In this document: positions 16,807 through 26,707 of the stretch, in pieces
How positions within the stretch are numbered: position 1 is the first letter of the stretch
How the letters are laid out: every line of letters begins with the position of its first letter
Source: Vibrio sp. VB16
GTDB taxonomy: Bacteria; Pseudomonadota; Gammaproteobacteria; Enterobacterales; Vibrionaceae
DNA length: 64,000 bases
Direction of reading: 5' to 3'
NCBI RefSeq assembly: GCF_015594925.2
Contig: NZ_CP087591.1
Coordinates: 620,001-684,000 of the forward strand
Program-made: the position numbers and the translations under genes
The notes under the pieces: model-generated
The model's database searches: none
The model's input: the letters and a program-made list of their open reading frames with translations, nothing else
Told to the model about the DNA's origin: nothing

Positions 16807-18492
16807 ATGAGTAACGAACAACTCGAAAAACGTTGGTGGCACGATGCCGTCGTTTATCAGATCTATCCGCGTAGTTTTAACGACTCAAACGGGGACGGTA
16901 TCGGTGACATCCCAGGCATTATTGAGAAACTCGATTACATCAAGCTGCTTGGGGCCAATGTCATTTGGTTAAGTCCAGTATACAAATCACCGATGGACGA
17001 CAACGGTTACGACATTTCCGACTATATGGAGATTGCACCAGAGTTTGGCACCATGGCCGATATGGACAGCCTTATCGCACAAGCGGAGGTACGTGGCATC
17101 AAGATCGTTATGGATTTAGTGGCCAATCATACATCCGACGAACACCCTTGGTTTATTGAATCCAAAAGCAGTAAAGATAACCCTAAACGCGATTGGTATA
17201 TCTGGAAAGATCCAAAAAAGGATGGCAGTGAGCCAAACAACTGGGAGTCATTCTTCACGCCTAAAGCGTGGAGCTTTGATGAAAGTAGTGGCCAGTACTA
17301 TTGCCATCTTTTTAGTAAAAAACAACCCGACCTTAACTGGGCAAACCCAGAAGTACGCGATGCAATCTATAACATGATGCATTTCTGGCTTAAGAAGGGG
17401 CTCGGTGGTTTTAGAATGGATGTTATCAATATGATTGGGAAACCCTCAGACTATCCCGATGCAACCATTTTTGATTCTGGTGTCGCTGGTTGGGAACATT
17501 GGTCTAACAACCTTCTCGTTCATCAATACCTGCGCGAAATGCATGAAAAAGTACTCTCACATTATGATGTACTCTCTGTTGGTGAGACACCATTTACCAC
17601 CACGTTAGATGGTCGGTATTACTCACATCCAGATCGAAATGAAATGAGCATGATATTTCATTTTGAACACATGAGTATCGATCGAGAAGAGCATAATGCC
17701 GTGCGTAAACCTTTTGATTTAGTTGAGTTTAAATCCATTATGTCTAAATGGCAGAATGACCTCTATCAAAAGGGATGGAACAGTTTATATTGGAGCAATC
17801 ATGATCAACCACGTGCTGTTTCGCGCTACGGAAATGATAGCCCTGAATATCGTATCATTAGCGCCAAAATGCTAGGCACAGTACTTCACATGATGAGTGG
17901 GACACCTTACATTTATCAGGGTGAAGAGTTAGGAATGACCAACAAGTTCTTTGCTAACATTGATGAATACGACGATCTAATGGCAAAATTCCATTATCAA
18001 AAAATGTTGGACAGCGGTATTTCACAACAAGACGCGCTCGATTTCCTAAATTACTTCTCACGTGACCACGCCAGAGTCCCACTTCAGTGGAATAAAGAGA
18101 CGAATGCTGGGTTTACAACCGGAACACCTTGGTTGGCGATGAATAAGAATTATGTTGATATCAATGCAGAACAATCAACAGACGATGAGAACTCCATATT
18201 TCATCATTATCGTAAGCTTATCGCACTGCGTCAGGGTGACAAATACAGTGATGTTATCATATACGGTAAACATCAATTACTTGACGAAAATGACACAGAT
18301 GTATATGCATTTCTGCGTTTTTATGATGGTAAAACACTACTGATCGTTGCCAACTTCACCGATGAACATCAAATACGACATTACGACTACCAACTTAAAA
18401 AGGTTATCATCAACAACTACTCTGATGAATGTGAATCGATACAAAAAATCACGCTTAACCCTTACCAAGCGTATATCTTCAGCGTTGAATAA
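16807..18492 (+). CDS. aglA: GH13 alpha-glucosidase (oligo-1,6-glucosidase family)
   Basis: This 561-residue cytoplasmic enzyme hydrolyses terminal alpha-glucosidic bonds of imported oligosaccharides. GH13 regions are intact: nucleophile Asp205 in GGFRMDVINM, acid/base Glu260 in VGETPF and transition-state stabiliser Asp333 in SNHDQPR; DVVANHTS-type region I reads DLVANHTSDEHPWF. The N-terminus WWHDAVVYQIYPRSF is typical of the oligo-1,6-glucosidase/AglA branch. Trehalose-6-phosphate hydrolase (TreC) is related, but the ABC rather than PTS context favours an unphosphorylated substrate. AGGAG lies about 10 bases before the ATG. Confidence 0.9.
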   Translation: MSNEQLEKRWWHDAVVYQIYPRSFNDSNGDGIGDIPGIIEKLDYIKLLGANVIWLSPVYKSPMDDNGYDISDYMEIAPEFGTMADMDSLIAQAEVRGIKIVMDLVANHTSDEHPWFIESKSSKDNPKRDWYIWKDPKKDGSEPNNWESFFTPKAWSFDESSGQYYCHLFSKKQPDLNWANPEVRDAIYNMMHFWLKKGLGGFRMDVINMIGKPSDYPDATIFDSGVAGWEHWSNNLLVHQYLREMHEKVLSHYDVLSVGETPFTTTLDGRYYSHPDRNEMSMIFHFEHMSIDREEHNAVRKPFDLVEFKSIMSKWQNDLYQKGWNSLYWSNHDQPRAVSRYGNDSPEYRIISAKMLGTVLHMMSGTPYIYQGEELGMTNKFFANIDEYDDLMAKFHYQKMLDSGISQQDALDFLNYFSRDHARVPLQWNKETNAGFTTGTPWLAMNKNYVDINAEQSTDDENSIFHHYRKLIALRQGDKYSDVIIYGKHQLLDENDTDVYAFLRFYDGKTLLIVANFTDEHQIRHYDYQLKKVIINNYSDECESIQKITLNPYQAYIFSVE

Positions 18493-18503
18493 CACGTAGC
18501 TTT

Positions 18504-18555
18504 AGTGAGGAAGTCATTGGCATAGTGAATTCATACCAGAGCAATGACGCCTCAC
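18504..18555 (+). other. Imperfect inverted repeat after the alpha-glucosidase gene
   Basis: Two stem segments, 18505-18510 with 18550-18555 and 18513-18519 with 18542-18548, enclose a 22-base loop and are separated by a small bulge. It follows the glucosidase stop but lacks a U-tract, so termination is uncertain. Confidence 0.4.
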
Positions 18556-18724
18556 ACTAACGCAACTGGTTTCGCAGTCGACGGCGAGATCACAAATCAT
18601 TCAATCAAACGCTAATGTGTGTCCATGTATTGAAAAGTGAGTTGCAACATGAACAATAATCTTTATTATTCATGTAATAGGGATGATAAGCTTCAACAGA
18701 TATATACACTCAGGAGTCGATTAA

Positions 18725-19474
18725 GTGAGTGCTCAACGTTCAGAAAAAAGACAACATAAAATAGATGTAAAAGAGTCTCCGGCTATCGATGGCAATGAAA
18801 GTACGATCAATAGTACTGATGCTATTGATATGGTCGACCACGGTAGTGAACTTACTATTAATTTGACGACACCTGTTGGTATCAAATATATGGGTAAGAC
18901 CAAGTTCGTTGGTACCCACTCAGATAACTTTATCCTTATGGAAATACCAAGTATATCCGAAGAGGATCAAGACTATTTCTTCCAAGAAGGATTCTGGATG
19001 AATATCAGGGCTATCTCTCAAAAGGGAGAAGGTGCTCTTATCTATTTCCGCACGCAGATCATGCATATTCTTAAAGAGCCAATCCCGATCATTTTGGTTT
19101 CTATTCCCGGCATGATGAAAATCAACCAGCTGAGAAAAGAGCCAAGGTACGATGTAGCACTCAGAGCTCACGCCGAGGTTGGTCAGACTAAAATTGAGTG
19201 TGAAGTAAGGGACCTGTCTAAAGGCGGATGTCGATTCATTACCAGCCCTATAGGGAAGAAATATGATGTCGGTGAAGAGGTTATGATCAACATCAGTACA
19301 CCGCCAAACTCTAAGGTCAAACTGCTTCCGCTGTACGGCACTATATGCAACTTACAATCTTCTATGCACTACGCCAAGTATGGGCTTAAGTTCAATGAGA
19401 CTGGTACGACCCACGTTAAGAGTTTGCTTGGTCTACTTAAATTCGATGGTGTCAAACTTACCTTAAAGCTTTAA
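18725..19474 (+). CDS. PilZ-domain c-di-GMP-binding protein
   Basis: This 249-residue protein has an N-terminal YcgR-like beta domain (about residues 35-130) and a C-terminal PilZ domain with both c-di-GMP motifs, RKEPR (RxxxR, near residue 138) and DLSKGG (DxSxxG, near residue 163). It should bind c-di-GMP and affect motility or surface behaviour. The start is a GTG at 18725 with GGAG about 9 bases upstream. It converges on the LonB-type protease. Confidence 0.87.
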   Translation: MSAQRSEKRQHKIDVKESPAIDGNESTINSTDAIDMVDHGSELTINLTTPVGIKYMGKTKFVGTHSDNFILMEIPSISEEDQDYFFQEGFWMNIRAISQKGEGALIYFRTQIMHILKEPIPIILVSIPGMMKINQLRKEPRYDVALRAHAEVGQTKIECEVRDLSKGGCRFITSPIGKKYDVGEEVMINISTPPNSKVKLLPLYGTICNLQSSMHYAKYGLKFNETGTTHVKSLLGLLKFDGVKLTLKL

Positions 19475-19506
19475 TAATTTATCCTTGAGTGATCATAAAC
19501 AAAATA

Positions 19507-19555
19507 AAGGCCTAGGTTGATGGTAGCGAATTGATACACATCACCCTAAGACCTT
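19507..19555. terminator. Putative shared terminator hairpin
   Basis: Arms 19507-19522 and 19539-19555 pair with a few mismatches and lie between the convergent PilZ and protease genes. Neither flank has a clean U-tract. Confidence 0.5.
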
Positions 19556-19568
19556 ACTATTTATCGCG

Positions 19569-21929
19569 TCATTTGCGCAAAGCATTCAATTTAGCTTGAG
19601 CGATTCCAAATATAGTATCTATAGGATAGCTTCCCTCTTCGCTCGGCTCTCCCGCAGGTTTACCAGTAAATAGCTCTATGGCTTCAGACACGTGATCAAT
19701 GGCCCAGATGAAAAATTCCCCTTTATCTACTGCTTGTACAATGTCTTTACGTAGCATTAGGTTATGAATATTCGACTTAGGGATAATTACCCCCTGATTT
19801 CGAGAGCGCCCTTTCACTCGACAAATATCGAAAAAACCTTCAATTTTCTCGTTAGCACCACCAATAGGTTGTGATTCACCAAATTGATTCATTGAACCTG
19901 TAATCGCAATATCTTGCCGATTGGGCTGTTTAGAAAAGGCTGAAACCACCGCGCAAAACTCAGCCATACTCGCACTATCACCATCAACACCACCGTAAGA
20001 CTGTTCAAAAGTAATGTTAGTCGTCAAAGGAACCTTCGCTGTTTTACCAAACACAGAGGCCAAATAAGCAGACAAAATCAGTACCCCTTTGGAATGGATA
20101 CTACCACCCAAGTCAACATTCCTTTCAATATCTATAACTTCGCCATCACCATAAGATGTCGTTGCGGTTATTCTATTGGCAGCACCAAACATGTAGTCAC
20201 TTGTCGATAATACGGATAGCGCATTAACCTGACCAATAGCTTCACCTTCCGTGCGAATAAGGGTGGTGCCATTAACAAAGCTTTCCATTACATCGTCTTG
20301 CAAGCGACTAACGCGCATTTTCTGATTATCAAGCGCCTTCTCTACATGGTTAGCGCGGATCAAGTTTGAACGTGCATTTCTAGCCACATAATTAGATTCT
20401 CTCAACAAGTTAGCAATGTGAGCAGAATGAAGCGACAGCTTATTTTGATCTCCTGCGCTGCGCGAGCTGTATTCGATAATTCTACCCATCGCCTTTTTAT
20501 CGCAATGAAGCATATTATTGTCGTGCACAATACTGGATATAAATCGTGCATAGTGCAGTTCCGAGTCAGGAGTCCGTGACATTTCGTCTTCAAAATCAGC
20601 GGTCACTTTGAACAATTCACTAAACTCTGGATCATAATGTTGCAGTAACTGATAGGTCCGATAATCCCCAAACAGAATGATTTTCACATCCAGTGGGATA
20701 GGCTCAGGGTCGAGCGAGACGGTCCCCGTCAGCGTCACCTCCTTCTCTAGTGAAGTAAAACTCAGTTGCTTGGATCGAAGCGCTCTCTTCAAGCCATCCC
20801 ACACATAGGGTTGTTCCAACACTTTTATAGCATCCATCAGCAAAACACCGCCGTTCGCCCGATGTAAACTGCCCGCTCTGATCAATGAAAAATCGGTAAA
20901 CACGGTCCCTTTAAATGTCGCGGTCTCTGTATACCCAAATAAGGAATGATAATTAGGATTTTCTTCAACAATGATAGGGAAAGCATCAACACTTTGGCTG
21001 ACCAGAACATTGATCTTGTATCGACGAGGCAGCTTCTTGTCTAAAGACGCGGCAGCAATTTCACCTTGCTCATCACTTTCCTCCAAAAATATTTCGACAT
21101 TCTCGACAATATCTTTTTGTAAATCCGTTAGGTATTTCTTAATTTCGCTGAATCTCGCGTACTCTTTTTTAAGTGCCTTAATGAAGTGAGTAATCACATC
21201 TAACGTGACATCATCATTCAATTTTTGAATTTTTTCGCTGTATGTCTCTTCCCATTCAGTCAATTGACGAACCATAGAGCGAAGCTGTATCTCTAAGGCG
21301 TCAATATTTTTACCAAACTGGTCCTGATCTTTTTTTGTTAACGCATCAAACGTTTCTTCGGTATGTTCTTTTTCGCCATCCATCGCTATAAACTGGTAAT
21401 CCCCCTGCGTGGTAAGAGTTAAGCTTATATTCTTATCTTTGGCGATTTTACTAATATCTTCTAGTTCACTTTCCTGTTTTTTTGCAAGCTGACTTTTTAA
21501 CTTTTCAGCCCGCGTAAAATACATTTCATTATCAAAAGCCAACGGTATCGCTTTAATTAACTTCTCCATCAATTTTTCAATATCGTGCTTAAATTTGTTC
21601 CCCATACCAATTGGGAGTTTGAGTACTTTTGGTGTTCGAATGTCTTCAAAATTAGCGACATAACACCAATCAAACAACGAGTTAATCTCGTGTTGGTGTC
21701 GATTCAAATATCGCAATATCATGGTGCGCTTACCTAGACCATTTCGACCTATAGCATAAATGTTGTACCCTTTGTCCTTAATAGACATCGCAAATTCAAC
21801 CGCTTTCTGCGCTCTCTCTTGTCCAACTATTTCATCTAAAGGTGGTAACTCCTTAGTCGACTTGCAGGGCAACTTTTCTAGCGTTGCCACATGATAAAGT
21901 TGAGAAGAATGCAGTGGAGTTATTGGCAT
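19569..21929 (-). CDS. LonB-type ATP-dependent protease (YcbZ-like)
   Basis: This 786-residue AAA+ protease has an N-terminal region with a P-loop variant (GRNGLGKRT), a long coiled-coil-rich insertion (about residues 150-310), the AAA core (GGVLLMDAIKVLEQ, Walker B) and a C-terminal S16 Lon protease domain. The Ser-Lys catalytic dyad is visible in GGVDGDSASMAE and GANEKIEGFFD. I chose the ATG at 21929 because AGGAGGTGATT, a near-perfect ribosome binding site, lies just upstream; the frame extends to 22013 without one. Proteins of this type are uncharacterised Lon relatives in proteobacteria. Confidence 0.88.
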   Translation of the reverse strand: MPITPLHSSQLYHVATLEKLPCKSTKELPPLDEIVGQERAQKAVEFAMSIKDKGYNIYAIGRNGLGKRTMILRYLNRHQHEINSLFDWCYVANFEDIRTPKVLKLPIGMGNKFKHDIEKLMEKLIKAIPLAFDNEMYFTRAEKLKSQLAKKQESELEDISKIAKDKNISLTLTTQGDYQFIAMDGEKEHTEETFDALTKKDQDQFGKNIDALEIQLRSMVRQLTEWEETYSEKIQKLNDDVTLDVITHFIKALKKEYARFSEIKKYLTDLQKDIVENVEIFLEESDEQGEIAAASLDKKLPRRYKINVLVSQSVDAFPIIVEENPNYHSLFGYTETATFKGTVFTDFSLIRAGSLHRANGGVLLMDAIKVLEQPYVWDGLKRALRSKQLSFTSLEKEVTLTGTVSLDPEPIPLDVKIILFGDYRTYQLLQHYDPEFSELFKVTADFEDEMSRTPDSELHYARFISSIVHDNNMLHCDKKAMGRIIEYSSRSAGDQNKLSLHSAHIANLLRESNYVARNARSNLIRANHVEKALDNQKMRVSRLQDDVMESFVNGTTLIRTEGEAIGQVNALSVLSTSDYMFGAANRITATTSYGDGEVIDIERNVDLGGSIHSKGVLILSAYLASVFGKTAKVPLTTNITFEQSYGGVDGDSASMAEFCAVVSAFSKQPNRQDIAITGSMNQFGESQPIGGANEKIEGFFDICRVKGRSRNQGVIIPKSNIHNLMLRKDIVQAVDKGEFFIWAIDHVSEAIELFTGKPAGEPSEEGSYPIDTIFGIAQAKLNALRK

Positions 21930-22231
21930 AATCACCTCCTGTGATAATTTATGTAATAGGTATCTTTTCAGTGTAGATGCTTTTTCATTACATTTTAGTG
22001 CGTTACACAACAATTGAGTTCTAAGTGGTTAATATTGCATCAATTTAACTTCGCTAGCCGCAGATATAGACAGAAAAGGTCAGTGTTAACACAAATGTAA
22101 ACGTGATGTCGCTTCGAAAAATATGTAACAAGACGATATTGGTCACAGTATGTTCACTCGAAATAAGACCAATTCTACCCAAAATTCACTACAATATTAT
22201 CTGTTTATCTAAGGTCCAAGAAGCAGATAAT

Positions 22232-23374
22232 ATGCGTGATCAACTAAGAGGAATCAAACTCGAAGCAATGGCGGATATTCGCCAATCAAGAAAAAAGAAA
22301 TTGTTGATCACCTTTTCTTCTATTGCTCTTGTCCTTCTCTATCCGTACAGCATCGTAAACTATATTGCAGGCAAGGAACTGATCGCAGAATTTAATCTTG
22401 TTGCCGCTTTATTTTGCTCTATGCATATAGTTTATCTCTTGGTGGTCAAAAATACCCAACACAGCCCGCTTGTCCCTTCTGTGGCCTTGCTTTTGAATGT
22501 GTTTATCAATATTTCTGAACCCAATGGCACCATTTTTTGGATCTATCCTATTGTCGCTGCCATTATAATGATCAATGAGTTTACAGCTGCCATCATCTAC
22601 ACTGTTGTCTTTTTTATCGTGACAGCAGCAATATTGGCTTTCCACGCGACCAATTCTGTCGACTATCTTTCGTTACAAAACCTATCAGAAACCACTTTTT
22701 TATTATCCATGTTTACACTTTGCCTTATTGCACTTATATCAAATTATGGCTATAAAAACGCATCCGATTATCTGCAAAGTCTTTACCAAGAGGGGATTGA
22801 CCAACTCGCTTACCGAGATAGATTAACAGGCTTAGCGAATCGCTGGAGTTTTGAAATATGGTCAAAAGAGAAACTAAAAATAGCAGACTCGCAGTATAGT
22901 ATTACCGCACTACTGTTTGTGGACATTGATAACTTCAAAAACATCAATGACACATACGGTCACGATAGCGGTGACAAACTATTACAGCTTTTTTCTAAGC
23001 GTATCATCGGCAATATGAGAGCCGCTGACCGCATAACCCAAAAAGATGATTACTCTGTCGCTCGTTACGCAGGTGATGAATTCATGATTTTATTGCATGA
23101 CGTTCCAACGCTTGATGACATACAGCGAATCGTGCATAGGATCAATATTCTGTTTGATGATGAACTCAATCAAACAGAATTGGCCGCCCATCTTACGTTT
23201 AGTATTGGAATTGCCTTATATAAGCAAGATGCAGACAATTTAGAAGACCTGATACGATGTGCCGATAAGGCGATGTATAGCGCTAAAAATTCAGGGAAAA
23301 ATCGTTATCGATTCTATCATTCCTCGCAAAATAACCCTGCAGATAAGAAAATCGTTAAACTCAATATTGTTTAA
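22232..23374 (+). CDS. Membrane-bound diguanylate cyclase
   Basis: The predicted 380-residue protein has about six hydrophobic segments (residues about 28-190) and a C-terminal GGDEF domain (about residues 205-365). The active-site motif reads RYAGDEF, a variant usually considered active; I see no RxxD product-inhibition site at the normal place. The start is uncertain: ATG at 22232 suits the membrane topology, while the open frame extends to 22103. It probably synthesises c-di-GMP in response to an unknown membrane signal. Confidence 0.83.
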   Translation: MRDQLRGIKLEAMADIRQSRKKKLLITFSSIALVLLYPYSIVNYIAGKELIAEFNLVAALFCSMHIVYLLVVKNTQHSPLVPSVALLLNVFINISEPNGTIFWIYPIVAAIIMINEFTAAIIYTVVFFIVTAAILAFHATNSVDYLSLQNLSETTFLLSMFTLCLIALISNYGYKNASDYLQSLYQEGIDQLAYRDRLTGLANRWSFEIWSKEKLKIADSQYSITALLFVDIDNFKNINDTYGHDSGDKLLQLFSKRIIGNMRAADRITQKDDYSVARYAGDEFMILLHDVPTLDDIQRIVHRINILFDDELNQTELAAHLTFSIGIALYKQDADNLEDLIRCADKAMYSAKNSGKNRYRFYHSSQNNPADKKIVKLNIV

Positions 23375-23380
23375 CCATGG

Positions 23381-23710
23381 TTAGCTACTTGGAAACATAA
23401 ACAGTACCCAAACCCAAAACACACCCAACGTAATAGACCACATCAACACTCTCCAAAAAGAAAGCTCTGGTACCTTTATCTTCCGTTGCGATTTTTCTAA
23501 CTGTGCCTGTTGTTGTTGAGCTTTAGCTTGGGCGATCGCTTTGGCTCTCAACTTCTCAGGATGAATGACCGCATCATATAACTCGCGCTGCTCCCTTTTC
23601 TCTTCAGCTTTATTCGCTACATCGGAAAAGCGCTTACGTTGGTTATTGGTAAGTTCCTTATTTGGATCGTAGGGTTTACCAGGGTCAGTATGCATGCGTG
23701 TAACAGCCAT
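23381..23710 (-). CDS. Hypothetical protein with C-terminal membrane anchor
   Basis: This 109-residue protein is highly charged, with a Lys/Glu/Gln-rich helical middle (about residues 25-80) likely to form a coiled coil and a single hydrophobic segment at the C-terminus (VLMWSITLGVFWVWVLFMF). This is a tail-anchored topology with the body in the cytoplasm. GGGAGG lies upstream of the ATG. I do not recognise the family. It converges on the diguanylate cyclase. Confidence 0.65.
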   Translation of the reverse strand: MAVTRMHTDPGKPYDPNKELTNNQRKRFSDVANKAEEKREQRELYDAVIHPEKLRAKAIAQAKAQQQQAQLEKSQRKIKVPELSFWRVLMWSITLGVFWVWVLFMFPSS

Positions 23711-23951
23711 ATATTCCTCCCTTAAAAAGTTATCTATAACTTACAGTATAGACGCCAATCACAAGCAAAGTCATGTTACAGATAGACAACATATTAATAT
23801 GGTGCCAAGAAATAGTAAAAAGCATTGTTGATGCAATGAGTCAGGCGTCAATAGGCATTGAAGCACATTACTACGTGCACGAGGGCGTTTTGAGTGTTCA
23901 GTAGGAAGGTATTCCTATTATTCACAAATTTACTTAGCTTCAGATAACATA

Positions 23952-23979
23952 AAAATGGCACCCATTTGGGTGCCATTTT
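23952..23979 (-). terminator. Terminator of the nap operon
   Basis: Perfect 12-bp arms (23952-23963 and 23968-23979), loop of four, followed leftwards by TTTTTATG. It starts 15 bases after the napC stop. Confidence 0.88.
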
Positions 23980-23994
23980 ATTAACAAGGCAACA

Positions 23995-24576
23995 TTAAAA
24001 CTCTTTCTTAATGTTATGCCCTTTCGGTAACTGGTGAGCAATACCTTTGTGACAATCGATACAAGTTTGACCTTGTTCCTCTGCCAAATTATGTATTTGC
24101 GCCGCTACAGGTTTCTGCTCTACGTAATCCATGTACTCAAAGTTATGACAGTTACGACACTCTTGAGAGTCGTTAGCTTTCATTCGGGCCCATTCACGCG
24201 TCGCCATTTCAAAACGATGTTCTTCAAACTTTTTGCGTGTGTCGACAACACCAAAAACTTTCCCGTATAGCTCCTTACTTGCTTGGATCTTACGGATCAT
24301 TTTTGGAACCCATTCTTTCGGTACGTGACAATCCGGACAGGTTGCACGAACACCAGAACGGTTCGAATAGTGAATGGTACCTAAGTACTCTTGATATACA
24401 TTATCTTCCATTTCATGGCAACCAATACAAAATTCTTCTTGGTTTGACATCTCCATACCGGTGTTAAAACCACCCCAGAAGATAATACCCGCAATGAAAC
24501 CAACCGTTAAAAGCGTTCCAAGAGCCAAATGACTCGGCTTGGTAAACCACGCCCATAGGCGTTTAATCATTCCCAT
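23995..24576 (-). CDS. napC: NapC tetraheme cytochrome c, quinol dehydrogenase
   Basis: This 193-residue membrane-anchored cytochrome passes electrons from menaquinol/ubiquinol to NapB-NapA. It has an N-terminal membrane segment (about residues 18-38) and four CxxCH heme motifs (CIGCH, CPDCH, CRNCH, CIDCH), the full NapC/NirT set. It is the last gene of the nap operon, 8 bases after napB. GGGGGC precedes the ATG. Confidence 0.96.
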   Translation of the reverse strand: MGMIKRLWAWFTKPSHLALGTLLTVGFIAGIIFWGGFNTGMEMSNQEEFCIGCHEMEDNVYQEYLGTIHYSNRSGVRATCPDCHVPKEWVPKMIRKIQASKELYGKVFGVVDTRKKFEEHRFEMATREWARMKANDSQECRNCHNFEYMDYVEQKPVAAQIHNLAEEQGQTCIDCHKGIAHQLPKGHNIKKEF

Positions 24577-24584
24577 ACCGCCCC

Positions 24585-25019
24585 CTACTGGCCAAATTTA
24601 CCAGCTGGTTTGAAATCATTAGCGACCAGAGGTTTCGCGTCAACTTGTGTTACGTGACACTGCAGACAAAAATAACGGCGTGGCGCTACATCAGTCAACA
24701 TTTTATTATCACGATCCATGTAGTGAGTTGGACTCACACGTGGCGCTCCAGTTTTGCGATAAGTACTCACATCATGGCACTCGAGACAACCATTATTACT
24801 TACATTCAGTTGCACTTGAACCGTTGAGTGTGGGATAAGTGGTGGTTGGTTTACATAATCCAACGCCAGCTTATCTTGTTTTTTGGGTAACTGCTTAATA
24901 GTAGATACCTCATTATTATCGCTTATATTCTGATCGCCGCGAAGTGATGTCACTTCGGCGAATGCTGCCGTACTTACAAAAGCCGCCAGCATTGCAGACA
25001 CGACAAACTTACTCTTCAT
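24585..25019 (-). CDS. napB: NapB diheme cytochrome c, small subunit of periplasmic nitrate reductase
   Basis: This 144-residue exported protein has a signal peptide ending near residue 21 (AAFA) and two CxxCH motifs (CLECH, CLQCH). It relays electrons to NapA. The start overlaps the end of napH by 11 bases. Confidence 0.95.
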   Translation of the reverse strand: MKSKFVVSAMLAAFVSTAAFAEVTSLRGDQNISDNNEVSTIKQLPKKQDKLALDYVNQPPLIPHSTVQVQLNVSNNGCLECHDVSTYRKTGAPRVSPTHYMDRDNKMLTDVAPRRYFCLQCHVTQVDAKPLVANDFKPAGKFGQ

Positions 25020-25881
25020 ATTTAGCTCCAGTTCTTATTCTAAATTCGAATACTTTCTCAGCACAGACATCAATACATCGACCGCATGAAATACAATCCT
25101 GACTCATGATTTTCCTGTCGCCCTCTTTCAACGGTTGCCTTAATATTTTTGGTTCCGGACAAACGTTGTAACAGTCCATACAGTTATTGCACTGCTCCCT
25201 GTTGGTCGCAGTGACACGCATTAGACTATAGCGACCGATAACACCATAAGTGGCTCCTAACGGACATAAGTGACCACACCAAGCATGCTCAACCAAAAGC
25301 AAGTCAATAAGGAACACTAGAAGGATTAACACAGAACCGGCACCAAACCCGAAAATAATACCTCGGTGAAGGGCTGATACTGGGTCTAACCATGTCCATA
25401 AAAGTGTGCCTGATACAGCACTACCTATTAGGATTGCTGCTAATAACCAATAGCGCAGTGAAGATGGCCATTGATAACTTGCTTTAAGTCCCGTTTTTCT
25501 TCTTATCCATGCGGCCAAATCTGTTACCAGATTCATCGGGCATACCCATCCGCAGAACATTCTTGGTCCTGCAATAGCATAAAACCCTGCAACAACTATC
25601 CCGCCGAGAATCGCTGTAGTTTCAGGCCAATAACCTGTTGCCATCGTTTGAAGCAATAATAAAGGGTCGGACATAGGAACCGTACCTAGCAACACGCTAG
25701 AAGATAAATTCCCTTCCAATACACCCCACGTTGGACCCATAACAAACAGACCAATTACCGAAAGCTGACACAGTCGACGTAAGATTAAGAATCGATAGGC
25801 ACTCCACCAACCGAACTTTTCTCTTGCTTCTTTACCTGCATCTTTTGCCAGATTTTTTACGCTCTTAGGTTTCATTGCCAT
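25009..25881 (-). CDS. napH: NapH membrane iron-sulfur protein
   Basis: This 290-residue protein has about four membrane segments and C-terminal ferredoxin clusters (CNNCMDCYNVCP and CISCGRCIDVC), plus two CxxxCP motifs (CGWVCP and CGHLCP) in cytoplasmic loops. With NapG it forms an alternative quinol-oxidising route to NapA. I use the ATG at 25881, which overlaps the napG stop (TGATG) and follows GGAGG; a GTG lies one codon upstream. Confidence 0.94.
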   Translation of the reverse strand: MAMKPKSVKNLAKDAGKEAREKFGWWSAYRFLILRRLCQLSVIGLFVMGPTWGVLEGNLSSSVLLGTVPMSDPLLLLQTMATGYWPETTAILGGIVVAGFYAIAGPRMFCGWVCPMNLVTDLAAWIRRKTGLKASYQWPSSLRYWLLAAILIGSAVSGTLLWTWLDPVSALHRGIIFGFGAGSVLILLVFLIDLLLVEHAWCGHLCPLGATYGVIGRYSLMRVTATNREQCNNCMDCYNVCPEPKILRQPLKEGDRKIMSQDCISCGRCIDVCAEKVFEFRIRTGAKYEE

Positions 25882-26684
25882 CACAAACCTCCTTTATTAA
25901 TGCCATCTGGGTTAATACCATCTGGATTACCAAGGGGTTTACGATTTGGTAAATCGAGCTGCTCTGGAATCAAACTTTCACCGCCATGTTTCGCTTTCTC
26001 TTCCCAACCTAAGCGATAGTGGTGACCTAATTCACCTTTTGCTAACGCGATTGGAACAACCTTGATTGCCGTTTCTTCAAGCACACATGCTTGTTCGCAT
26101 TTACCACAACCAGTGCATTTATCTGACACTACGGTTGGGATAAAACTTGCATGAACGCCCGTACGTTGATTACGTATTGGCTCTAGCGTGATTGCTTCAT
26201 CAATCAATGGACATACTCGGTAACAAACATCACAACGTAACCCTTGCCAGTTCAAACATGTCTCATGGTCTATGAGAACAGCGGTTCCCATTCTCGCTTT
26301 CGTTATATCGGTTAGCCCTTTATCGAGAGCACCACTTGGGCACTCAACCACACAGGGAATATCGTCACACATCTCACACGGAATATTTCTCGCGGTGAAA
26401 TAAGGTGTTCCAGTTCCCACTGGAGACAACATTGTCGCCAGCTTTAAGGTGTCATAAGGGCAAGCTTGGACACACAAACCACATCGTAAACAAGCATTTA
26501 AGAACTCTTGTTCTGCTAATGCACCGGGTGGCCGAATAGGCACACCGGACGTATTAGCGGCTTTACTTTGTGTGGTTTGCAACCCAAGTACTGTCGTTGC
26601 GGCACCAACTCCAACCGCTGTACGAATGGCGTCTCGCATGAAACGCCTTCTACTTGCAGATGGCAAAGAATGTAAGATTTTCAT
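25881..26684 (-). CDS. napG: NapG periplasmic iron-sulfur protein
   Basis: This 267-residue ferredoxin-like protein carries a twin-arginine signal (SRRRFMRDA) and four cysteine clusters for [4Fe-4S] centres (CLRCGLCVQACP, CEMCDDIPCVVECP, the CLNWQGLRCDVCYRVCP region and CTGCGKCEQAC). It works with NapH in quinol-to-NapA electron flow. Coupled to napH by overlap; napA lies 23 bases upstream. Confidence 0.94.
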   Translation of the reverse strand: MKILHSLPSASRRRFMRDAIRTAVGVGAATTVLGLQTTQSKAANTSGVPIRPPGALAEQEFLNACLRCGLCVQACPYDTLKLATMLSPVGTGTPYFTARNIPCEMCDDIPCVVECPSGALDKGLTDITKARMGTAVLIDHETCLNWQGLRCDVCYRVCPLIDEAITLEPIRNQRTGVHASFIPTVVSDKCTGCGKCEQACVLEETAIKVVPIALAKGELGHHYRLGWEEKAKHGGESLIPEQLDLPNRKPLGNPDGINPDGINKGGL

Positions 26685-26707
26685 TCTTTACTGCTCCATA
26701 ACAACAA